In this document: positions 38,901 to 50,900 of the stretch, in pieces
How positions within the stretch are numbered: position 1 is the stretch's first letter
Layout: every line of letters starts with the position of its first letter
DNA from: Enoplolaimus lenunculus
Taxonomy: Eukaryota > Nematoda > Enoplea > Enoplida > Thoracostomopsidae
DNA length: 64,000 bases
Assembly: GCA_030248215.1 (NCBI GenBank)
Contig: JASANG010000595.1
Coordinates: forward strand, 1 to 64,000
Direction: 5' to 3'
Translations under genes and position numbers: made by a program
The notes under the pieces: model-generated
Told to the model about the DNA's origin: nothing
The model's database searches: none
What the model saw: only the letters and a program-made list of their open reading frames with translations

Positions 38901-41900
38901 AGTTGCATAACTATATAAAGGGTTGCTCATTACAACGCCTAGGCATAAGCATAAACCTAAATCTAAACCTAAAAGTAAGCACGACATAAGCCGATGGAAA
39001 TCCCAAGGTTAAAGCTCAGCTGAATTGCGCCAACGGCGCTAATTTTTTTAAAACGCATGGTTGGTCAGCCCTTATGGCGGAGCACAGGTGTCTGCCCTGT
39101 CCAGGATGTAGGGGAGTGGTAGCGGCTGGATTACTGTCTCTGACCCCGATTAACAGTCTCCAAGTTTCCCAAGCCTAAACCTAACCATAAGCCTAAAAAT
39201 CCCGATTTTTTAAGCCAAAACGTAAGCGCAAATTTATTTTTGAGCAATGTTCCAGGATACTTAAAAATAAAACGCTTGTTAAAACTGAAATGTTAGCTTG
39301 TGCATTGTTAGTGATACATTAAGCCTAAAATTAAGCCTAACTCGAAGATTAAGCGCAAGAATAAATTTTATCACTGCGCCTATTTCCTAGGATACTAATA
39401 ATTAAATATAAAACGCACCTAAGAACTAAAGCTTGTGTAAGTGATGCATTAAAATTGTAAAAAAAATATTTGTTGCATTTCAGTGTTCCAATCTCTCAGT
39501 CTCTTAGCGCCACAGTGACCCTCCCAATTTCCGCCAGTTTCCCATTTCTCAATTTTCAAAGTTTTTCCATCACCCAATTTCCTCAGTTTCCTAGTCTTCC
39601 AATTTTCGCCGCGTTCCGACCTCCGAATTTCCATGCCTCACAATTTAAAATAATTGCCCAATTTGCTAGTCTCCCAATTGCCCATTCTATTAGTCACCCC
39701 ATGTCCCAGTTTCCAGTCAAAGGGCCCTTATTTTTGACAAGAGTCGCAAAATGAATCAATTTTTTCTTCAATGTGTGTAGCACCTATCAAATTTAGTGCA
39801 AACAATATTAAAAAATTAAGGTTTATTTTTTACCTTTTTATGTTCAACTATCAACATACGTTGTATACAAAAATATATCCGATTTATGTATTAAGCCGTG
39901 TACAGAGCCTGCAACATCCATCAGCCACTCAAAAAAGCCAAAATTTTTGCCGTTACAGCCGAAGCAACGGCGGAATGAGGAAAACCACTTGTAAACATAT
40001 TCAACTCTCAGCTGAAATAATAATTGCAGGCAACCTTAACAGAAAGCAATGTATTATCAAAATGTTCTTTAACTTCCGTATTAAGAACTCTCTTTAACCA
40101 AAAGTCGCTACAGGTTTTTGGAACGAGCTCGAATCCAACATACCCCGTCTTCAGTGAATCTTGGATCCATGCCTTTTTCGACCATAATCTTGCTGATTGC
40201 TCGAAACACTGGAACCGCCATTGCTCCGCTACGACCGGATGCAACGTGGAGTGGAAGTTGACCACGTGGCTAAAGCATACATTTACAATCGGAACGTAAA
40301 ACATTCCGGTTCGAAGATCCGGCTTCAACCTACCAATCATGCGCGACGTTTATTCAAAACTGACTTTAATTCGGGCCCTAGCCACAGACGGGCCATGGTG
40401 CTTGGCAATTACCCGACAAATTTTTGGCCCTCCCTCAGGGAAATTTTAACCCAGCTTAAACGAATTTAAAAATCCACAAACGCCCCTCCTAAAATTGTTT
40501 ACCTCCCCACATTAGCATGTTGAGATGGCTACGTACCTGATTTCGGTTAACTGGTGATAAGTGCCAACGAAAACCGTTTGGATCCACGCTATATTTTTAG
40601 ATCAACCCCACTAGCATAAGTTTGCCCATCTCCTAGATAAGTTTTAGCCCGGCTTGTAAGTTAGTTACTTCAACCGCATGTCCCTCCTAAAATGGTTTTG
40701 CACCCTAACGCGTTGAGCTGGCTATAAGCCTAGTCCGGTGTTGAGCGGTATGGTGCACGACTTGCTCGTACAGCAACGATCGATACAGTGCGACCAACGT
40801 TAAAACAAAAACTATCTCATGTCTACTAGCGAAACGGTTGAATCTTACATTCAATACACGCCGACTCATATCGAATTTAAGAATATTTACAAAACATCCT
40901 TATTGACAGCACAATATAAGATACTTTCACAGTTTAATCAAATTTTTCACATCCCCTTCTTAAAATGGGGTGAAATATGTCGAAAACGCAACGTTTTCCT
41001 GCGGCCAATTTTCGCACACAAAATGTATCCTGTTGCATGCTGTTCTCGAAAAGAATTATCAACTCTTGGTTAAACAAAGAGTGGTTGATTTACACAAGAG
41101 TGTGCAACTGGACACATTTTGTGTAGGAAAGAATGTACCCAGCGCACGATGGATTTTTAGCCAGTACCCTTATTTAGACAGGGTGCGTTGCACTAATATT
41201 TTGACTTTTAGTTAAAGTCGTTTCGAATAACTCCTATGTTTACAATGTTTAAGTGGCAATTATCCCCCAATTCCGCTGGAGTAGGGTCGGGCAAAAATGC
41301 TACGAGTGCTGGTACATGCTGTACCATGAACAACCCAGGTATTTGCGCACTCTTCTGCAAAGTGACAATCATCCATTGTTGGTTAAACAAAATTACATAC
41401 TCCAGCTGCTGCTGTGAAATCCAATTTCAGTTGATTTAACATATCAATCATATCTTCACGTGCATATTCTGCGGCAACATGTGTTAGCAGAAATCCATCC
41501 TGAAACAAATATTAATATAATATTAAAAACGAAAAGTATAACAAGTGTTGCGAATACAAAACAGCGAGAGTACCGAAGTCTGGTTCTGAATTTGTCCCGT
41601 TTTGGAACTTACACGGTCTGCACGACCCCTGTGCGAAGTTTTGCCCAAACCTAAGGACCACGCAGAGAAATCAAACTTCTGTTCTTTTGCACTCGAGTCA
41701 AGCACGCTATTACTACACTACGCGGTCGATTGCAACAACTTCATATTCCGATATACGTGCACATGTATGTCAATCGATGGTTTACATACACTTACCGAAC
41801 ACATCTGACACCCAACACATCCCAGGACACGGCCTGGCGGGAAATAAACATCACACTAGGAATTAGCTCCAAGAGCATTTAGATAATATATGCAAAATCA

Positions 41901-44900
41901 ATAAGACACGTTCCCCAAACTGTTCTCAAGTCTTTTGAATAAAAAATACCCAATAAGCTACCCACATAAGTAGTATCCAGTATGCCCGTGGGACAACAAT
42001 AAAGTAGGACTTGGCTTCGCACTAATTTTTTGCTCAGATTTAGGACTAAAAATGATTGTGTTACTGTTACTTTCCCATAAGTAACATCGCTTCAATGAGA
42101 AGTATTAAAATAACTACAATATCAAAGAAAAAATAGATTTAGCACACCAACCTATGTTCATGTACTTCTACAATATCTGATGGCGAAATCAAAAAATAGG
42201 TAAATGGAAGTTGCACGAATCATAATAGTCGGCAAGAAAAACTAGCGAGTAAAGCGGGCGAGAAGCCAAACGCAATTTTACTGCTAAAGCCTTGCATGAA
42301 ATCTTGGTTTTGATTACATGGCCTAAGCTGGTGTGCCTCTTTTTGTGCCCAGCGACAGATTCATTGACTTACAGAAGTTTTGACGTCAAGGTTTGCGCCT
42401 GCTTTTGCCATTTTTTTGACGAGCGCAGATTGACCGGCTTTTACTGCGAACATTATCGGCGTATATCCGGTAGTCTAAAATGTTTTACCACATTTTACAA
42501 AAACGAGTTCTAATAACCTGTTGAATTCTAGAGGTTACAAAATTTTTTGCTGCTCTAAGCCTAAGCCTAAGCCTAAGCCTAAGCCTAAGCCTAAGCCTAA
42601 GCCTAAGCCTAATCCTAAGCCTAAGCCTAAGCCTAGATCGCTTGCTTCTTCAGTCTTTTACCAGAAACTGAGACACATCCAAAATGGGATTTCAGCTATG
42701 CCAGTGGCAATCGCTCATCAGTTATTGTCTTTATAAATCGCCTGGAGCTCTGATCGCATCCCAGTTAAGCTTCTCTTATAAATAATTTAAATTTGTTATT
42801 TATTAAACAAAGCATTTAAGATTCGCAGTTGGGTCTTAATATATAGTTTCAAACATTTGAATGTTTTAAAAATTCAAATTTATAGACGCATCCGTTCAAA
42901 TATCCAAACGATTATCAAAACACTTACCTCATCTCGGAAATCCAAATCGATATGCTTCTTGCCGGAAGTTTTCATCAGTGACTCGAACGCAACCCAGTCG
43001 CCTTTCGTCGCCAGCGCAACCAACTTTTGTCCAGCGTCACTGCGTCGTGCCGCTTCGTTGCGTTGCTTTGTTGCATCGTCTTCATCGCTATCGTCTGTTG
43101 AGCTTGAGTCGTCATCGTCGCCGTCAGATGACGTTTCCTCGTCACTGCTGTCGGTCGATGTTCCACTCGTTGTACGATCAGATTTGCTTCCATCCTTTTT
43201 GTCCTTTTTCTTCTTTTTCTTTTTGTCGTCATCGTCGCTTTTGCCGCTGTCGTCGCCGTCGCCACCGCCTGAAATAATCAATATTTAGATAGATCGGTAG
43301 CCACGACTTATTTTCTCCGGATTAGTAGTTCTTTAACCGTTTTCCACACAGAGATTACACTGTGAATAACTAATTACACACTCTGCACGTGAAATAAATA
43401 AATACACTATGCACGCTGCTTAAAAACTAATACCCGGATGTATAGTACAAAATGTCCACAAGAGTTAAAGCCCTTTGTTCTTATTGATCGACAATCTCCT
43501 ATAAATCCACCAAAGAGGGACAAACCTTGGGGGCCCACTTTGAGAAACTAAAAAGTTTGTTCGCTGTCCACGAAGTTATAGAGTTGTATAACGTTTTATT
43601 GGTGGATCGCTTGGACCTGTTTTGGGGACCCCGCCTATCTTAACGCCGACCTTGGTCATCAAAACCAGGACCTCTTTGGTAGAAAACCTTCAAAAGTCAA
43701 AACATATGTACCTAGAGTACACTGCAAAAATGGGAAGTCAAAGTGACTACCTCCGAAATAGGCTCTACGGGAATACACAAACTGAGTCAAATTCGACTCC
43801 GCCAGAGTCAAACGTGCGTCTAAATGAGTCGAATTTGACTCTGGCGGAGTCTAATTTGACTCAATTTGTGTAGTCCCGTAGAGCCTATTTCGGAGGGAGT
43901 CAATTTGACTCACCATTTTTTGCAGTGTATGTAAAAAACCTCTTGCCCGAAACGTGTTAGAAACTAACGCATTTTTTGCCTAAAATGTTTCTAAATTCCA
44001 AGGCAAAATTTTAGTTTCATAGGGTCTTTAGGGGAGTTAGCAACATTGGTTTAGTTTTCTACATGTGTGTAATGACATCCCACCAACCCCTGTTCGGACG
44101 TGGCTGTTGAAAATATGGCTGTTCATTTCAGTATCCACATACCGCCAGCTCCTGCCGCCGATCTTTCACGATTCTGTTCAGCTTCGAGCACGTCGGAAGC
44201 AAAAGAACCCATCGATTCTTGTTCGGGTTCTCTGCTACGAACTGACTTTTGGCTAGGCGTCGTCGGACCCCGCGCAGTAGCGGTCGAAGCAAGTAGCGCG
44301 TTTCGGCCTTGAGGTGCGATCAAACTTGCACCAACAAATCCAGGAGCACCAGGACGCGCTGATAGTTTTCGTTCTGAAATGACAAAAATATATATTTCTA
44401 CAATAACTTACATACATCATATCACAGACGTATACAAGAAGTGATACAGAGCAACATATCACCAGCAAAAAATTTCTAAAATCAAATAATGGCACCTTTA
44501 CAGGCTTAGAATAAAGTCGAATAAATTATCTCACTCGCTCCAATCCTTTAAAAAAGATATTGACGTGGCAGTAACTGCCTGGAAAATGTACTCCTGGTGC
44601 GTCCATGATTATAATTTTGGAATACGTTCAGAGGAGGATCCAGAAATTTCTGACGGCAGGCTGACAAATGTTGTGAAACGCAGTTTAAGGGCTTTTCTTG
44701 CGAAGTCTGGAATTAGCTTATTTGATTATTAATCGCTGAAATTTTTCTGGCTCTTTCAATGCTATAAAAATCAAATTCCAGGGTCGAAGCAGACACTCCC
44801 ATGCCCTCCATTTGGCGGACCACGCCAACGAGGGGCCCCTACCATAACAAGATTTTAAACAGAAAACAGCCGTTAATATTCAACAGAATTTGAAAAAACA

Positions 44901-47900
44901 CATTGACCATCGCAAAGGGCTCCATCCTGGAATTTTGGGGGGCTCCAACCTAGCCTGCTCCGACACTGTCAACTTTTGGTCTGTTTTCGCTGCCGTTGAA
45001 AATACAATCCAAAATTATTGTGCCCAAAAGACAAGACACGATTATCTCCTATGCAGATCTCACCTTTTGCATGGCGTCTCGGTACATGAAGCTTTATATT
45101 TTGTTGCAACATACTATGCGTTGAAGACATTGAAAAATATTTTAGTTATTCTAAACGTCAATTTCATACCGGTTTTAAAAAATGAACAATTTTTAATTTT
45201 CAACATTTCCAGTTGTTCGTACATTTATTTTTTCACGTCCGTTGTCCAAAATACTCCAGCCGGCGTTTGCCCAAAATGGTCGGATTTAAGAATTATTTGA
45301 GTATTTGCCACAAGTTATGACAGAATAGGCAAAATTAGTTAACTGTTAAGAATTGGTGCAATCATTGAACATGTGAAATTATCTTAATTTTCGCTAATTT
45401 TTTTCGGCTGCAAAGGTGAACAGTAGGACTTAAAAAATTTAATTTTTCCAAAAAATTCTAATCTTTATGCTGAATGATCATATTAAGTTATGAGAAGCTA
45501 TATATTGAAAAAATGCCAAGATCGAACCATTTTTGAGCAAACTCTGATTGCTGAGGTGTGTATTTAACGACCCTTGTTCAATCTGAGGAGTGCGATTGCA
45601 TTTACAGCCCTAGCGAGTTACTGTGATACTGACGAAACCATCGGGATTTCTTTTTCTCGAAGCACCTAAACTTTATGTTGAATAACGTTTTTGAGAAATT
45701 TCAAATTTGATTCTGTGTTGCAAAAATACCCCAATATCTTTTGAGTCTTGTCAGGTCACAGTTTAAAATCGCCTGACTTGGAGCTGCACTGCGACTGTAT
45801 TTGATTTTAAACTTGATCTCATACCTGGGCCTGGTATTCTCAAATGTGTGTAGCATCTGTCACAAGTTAGCAATAGGTTTTTAAACAGGCAGATCGAAGC
45901 AGGCACAAATATTACACTCGGTTCACAAACAGCACAAATCATGCGCAAAAATGTGTCAAACTTTAAACCTTTTAATTGGCTGGTTAAAAATCTACAAGAT
46001 CCGTCGTCAACTGGAGATAGGTGCTACACATATTTGAGAATATGATCCCTGAACTTTGGCTCCTGGTTCTGTTTTCCAGGCATTTCTGCTGACGCACTGC
46101 CGCCAAGAAATAATAATGATGTAAAAAAACAACAATACAGGCCTACGCTAGCACTTAACAGGAATGTTCTACAACATATTTCTAAATGAAAAATAGTTAA
46201 AAATTCACACTTTCTTTATGGTTTCACTTTAGACTTTTTAAGACTTAAAATGCTCAATGCGACCCATCATACTGTGTTTATGTCACCGATTCTCGTTAAA
46301 AATTCAAAACATCTTTTTTAAAAACCTCTGTCATATTTGTATTATATTCATTATATATACCCGTAACCGTTGTTAAACAAGCCACCATCCCTGTAAATTT
46401 TAATAGTAGGGTGGTAGTTTAAATTTTGTATAAATACTAAAAGTTTCATTAATTGTTAAGTATTTTGCTGTTGCCTTCTAAATTAAACTATTAAGCTAGC
46501 GTAGATTTGCGATTTGAGCAAATCAAATGCTTAATACCGTAATCTTCTTTGTTGTCCCGTTCAATTGCCGACAAGACATCCTGAGCTTCTTGACGTGGAT
46601 CTTTCAACGGCCCACCTCGACCACTTGGAACAAACTGACCCTGGCCAGGCGCCCGCTCGCGTTCGATTTGCTTCAACATTGTATCGGCCGAAATTCCCGG
46701 TGGGATGCGCCGTTCTGAAATCAAACAACATTTATCGACAGGATCCAATTTTCAAAATAATGGCAGTATTTTCAAATGTGTGTAGCATCTAACAAACACT
46801 TGGTATAAATGGAAAATTATTATCAAACAGAAATGTTTCATTTGGCAAAACATGTGTAGAAGGGTTTGGTTAATCTTGTTGTTAAATTTAGCATTTTCAT
46901 TTAATACCAAGGCGCAATGGCCAGATTAGATTTCGGGCAACTTGAAATTAACGAAAAATTTACTACCACAACCTTTTTAAATGTATTATTTTTGTCTGTT
47001 CTATTGGATTTTTTGGCGGAGTAAATCCTAAGCGTGCCTGTTCGTTTAAGAATATCTCATGTATTTTATCAAGTCTTCTCGCCCTATTGTAGGGACAATA
47101 TCTGAGAGGCACAGCAACGGAACTAACCGCAGGTAAGACATGCGTGGGTGCACAATATACTATAGTGTGTGAAACTTCGCGTAAGAAACGAGCGATAACC
47201 CAAATGCAATTTAGTATTAAATCTTAATGCACAGCATGGACGTAGCCAGTATTTACGTTTGGGGCCACACAAATACTTTAAATATGTAGTGTGTTAATCG
47301 ACCAAAAACAGTCACGACACACAACAACGTGTGAGAAAATAACTTGGTACATATACCACTAAAGCAACGTCGGTTCAGAATAGAAAAATAGAAAAACACC
47401 AAAGACTAGTGTGTGGGAAGGAAACGCATAGGAGATCATAGTTTCACTTTACTCAAAAATGAAAATTTCCAAAACCATTTGGAAGGGGCATGGCTCTTTT
47501 GCCCCCTTCAGAAATTTCTGGCTCCGCTGCGGCGGTCACGCTCACCTTTCGTTGCACTACCTCAACCTCTAATTTTGCCGTTATTTTGCAGATATAATCT
47601 ACATTTTGCATTAATTACAGCCATTTCTGTAATTTTAATTCCTTTGCCTAAAAAGTGCGAAAATATTTTTAATTCCGTTCACCTTGTTCAGAATCAGGCG
47701 CATGCCGATCGATAATCATCGAGCGTCCCGGCCGCGGTTCGCCACCTGGCGGCACACGCGGGCCTTGCTCTCCGCGGCCGACAGAGCTGCCAGGCCTTGG
47801 CGCTCCGCGACCTCTACCCCCCGGTGGACCTAACAGTCCACCTGGTGGACGTGGGGGACCTTTTTCTGGCGACGATTCGCCTGCCGTATAGTCCGGAGAT

Positions 47901-50900
47901 CCAAACTGCCGTTGCAGCATTTCTTCTTCTTCCATTCGTTCACGTTCGAGAGATGCCAGGATTTGATCCGCTGACAGTTCTTCGCCCTCGCTTTTGACGT
48001 ACCCGTTTCGTTTTGGTCGAAATTGAGCATCACTGGTACCGGCTCCAGGTTTACCCTGAAACCCAATCGATTTATACTTTAATCTTAGCCGTTTCTCTCA
48101 TAAAAGTATTTTCCATTTTATTTGAGGTCAGTTTCAAGAAAGCAATTGAGACACAGCTTGTCAATATGAACTTGTCACCCGAACGCATGGGGCTCTCGTG
48201 TCTTGTGGAGATTTTGCATTCGTGACAACGATTAAACACTGTGCATTGTTTGAATTTTTTAAATCCAGCCCTTTTCTATATTGCAGCTATTTTATTGCTG
48301 TTTACAATTCACGACCGCAGCTCTCGAAACTTGCTTGTTTGAAGACCAACCGGCGATACACACAATTGAGAATACAACTTTTATTTTGAATACCACAAAT
48401 TGCAAGATTGCCCCATCTTAACACTTGTCGAAAAATCGATGCTGGAAGCATGGCGCAACTTGACTATAGTTTAAGCTGTAGACAACGTTTTTGCTTAGGC
48501 TATACTTAGGCTTAGGCTTAGAGTTAGGAATGCACTTATACTACTGATACGGCCCTGATCTACACATAATCTGAGGTGACTATGACTTACCCCTGCATGA
48601 CGTCGAGATTTTGCATCGGGCGGAGTCGTTCGCGCTTCATCGCTACTTGGATTTGATTTTTTGGCTCGAAAATTCACTCGTGAACCTGAAATTAACTTAT
48701 TAAACTTAATAAATTGTAAATTATGAACTGAGATGTATTCTCTACGAGACTTATTGCAATATATGTTGAGGTTTTAAAATAAATTAAACAAGTGATATAA
48801 ATTTTCAAATCTGGCACATACAAGCGTGAGTGGCCGTAGCCAGCTGCCATCATAGTTGACTACCGAGTCGTGCGCCACTAAAATATGCATCTCTGTCTAC
48901 CACCCTACTTTGACGTGAGAATAGAGCCAATATGGCGCTCTGCAATTGAAGTTGAAATATTGGGCTATCCGGGAATCAAACCCAGGTCTTCCGTTTGCAA
49001 GACAGACATGCTTCTCACTACACCACTGGCCTTTGATATCAGAACCAATCGCACCACCATATTATACAACGTACAACACACATAATCTGGCATCATCTGA
49101 CTAACCTGCAGGCTCTTCCCAGCTATACGAACCAAGCGTTGGTTCACTTTCGCCATTTTCTTCTCGCTCCAGAGCTCGTTGAATGCGATCGACCATTCGT
49201 TTAACATCATCTTCTTCATCGTCAACCCCAGGTTCCCTTCGCTTTCTTTGGCGTGATTCTTCTCCCTGACCTGCGCTTTCAGGTGGTGTGGTATGGCTTC
49301 GTTGTCGATCCTCTTTCTCTTTTCTTCGATTGTCTTCATCATCGTCTTCATCATCTGCTTTGCTTCCGCGCCGTCGTCGATGTCGTTTTCGTGATTTTCG
49401 CCTAGGTGACGATTCCTTTGATGCGCCGCCAGCCTTTGTCGTGCCGCCATCCTTTGATCTTCGCCGCTCTTTTGTATCACTGTCACCGACGTCTGTTGTC
49501 TGCGTGTCTGGCGACCCTTTTAGGCGTTCGTGACTGCCAGAACCACTGTCACCCCCTGTTGAATCGGTGATCGACGATTTCAAAAGACGTTTTCGATCGG
49601 TCGAAGTACCGTCTTCAAGCCGAAGGGTTGATGATATTCGCTCTTTGACCGCTTCCATTGCACTTTTCCCAGCGGCAGAATCTCTTTGGAGGGATTGCCG
49701 AGATGGTGAAGGCGACGTTGATTTGCCATCGGCTGCAGTTTCACCACCAGATCCTGTGATTTTGCTTTTCATTTTTCGAATCAGTGACAGCTTTGACGAT
49801 GTTGATTTTGTCGTTTCATCGTCTTTGGCGACATCTTGCTTATCTTGACCTCCACTTCCAGTAGCATCTGTCAGCTTTTTGCCGAGTCCACTAGTTCGCA
49901 CGGAGCTGCCACGTTTAAACGATGATGACGGACTGATTCCAGGTGATTTGTCAGTGTCTCCGCCAGTTTCTTCATCTTCTCCGCCGGTTGCTTTTAAACT
50001 TGATTTGCTGAATATTTTTGGCATAAATTTCGATGATCCTTTTTTCTTGGTCGATTCTCGCGACTCTCGCGATTCGCCACTCTGAGGTCTCGCTGTTGTT
50101 GTCTTTGTATGCGATGGTTGCTGCCTGTCTTCTTGTTGTTCTTCGTGTTCCTCGTCGCTTTTTGCTTCTTTGCCCTCTTTTCCGTCTTTCAACATATCTT
50201 GTTTGAGTTCTTCGATTGGTTTAGGAACCAACGCTGCCATGTCTTGTTCGTTTTCAAGACGTGCATTGATGATGTCTTCAACGCTTTCTTCTTCTGCAGC
50301 TGTGGAGTCTTTTGTTGTTTTTTCTTTTTTACGTTTCTTCTTGGTTGTTTTACTTTCCATTTGTTTATCGCTTTGGTCATCTTTGTGTTCTGATTGTTTT
50401 GTTGCGTCCTCTCCAGTCTGCGCTGGCGCTCCAAGAGCCATTAAATCTTCTTCCAAGTTTCGCCGTTCAGCAGCTATCATGGACGCTTCACCACGTTTTG
50501 ATTTGACTGCTAAAGCAGCGTCTGCATGAGATTTTCTTCTATCTGGCTGGGGATCCGTCCCAGATAGCCGCTGCTCGCCAGCATCAAGGGTCGGCGTGGA
50601 CTGAAACTTGCTCGAAGGTTGTCTCTCGCCGCTGTCTCTTCGACTAGCACCGCTAGGACCCTGAGGATGGGGTACATGGCTGCCATCGGTGATCGAATCA
50701 CGACGAGCATACGCTGGATCTGCGATACCGCTAGCGACCGGTACAACTACAGGTTTTGCTGGTTCTCTACTCGCAACACTTTTGACCAGGGACCCTCGCC
50801 TAGCAAGAGGGTCTGCTCCCCCGGGATCGATTTCGGTTGATGGTCTTCGTGGGCCTTGATGAGGATCTGTTATTGAGCCTCGGGGACCTGGTGAAATTCC

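Larger units (their letters stand above)
19522..42474 (-). other. trp-4 (nompC): TRPN ankyrin-repeat exons (7-33), 29 repeats
   Basis: Exons in transcript order: 42373-42474, 41401-41499, 40144-40269, 38683-38787, 37934-38032, 36995-37096, 36425-36526, 35739-35837, 34842-34946, 33923-34024, 33227-33334, 32504-32602, 31895-32020, 31247-31375, 30256-30372, 29281-29379, 28663-28863, 28129-28227, 27327-27428, 24894-25004, 24247-24348, 23120-23215, 22507-22650, 21753-21860, 20661-20763, 20016-20158, 19522-19680. Nearly all are 96-129 bp, begin and end in phase 0, and start just before the xGxTPLH motif, so one exon equals one repeat. Exceptions: 28663-28863 encodes two repeats, and only the last few exons break register (20661-20763 and 20016-20158 share a split Gly codon). 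Examples: [40 protein letters not shown]. The array ends in the conserved [11 protein letters not shown]. Confidence 0.94.

Noticed and set aside
39470-39754. 94-residue + strand frame
   Set aside because: Product of the pyrimidine-rich minisatellite in a TRPN intron.
42880-43281. Separate small acidic/lysine-rich protein on the - strand
   Set aside because: It is exon 6 of TRPN, bounded by a TTTCAG acceptor and a GTAAGT donor. The apparent start is a TTG within the intron.
49288-50840. Several + strand open frames
   Set aside because: Antisense shadows of the large TRPN first exon, whose biased codons keep other frames open.
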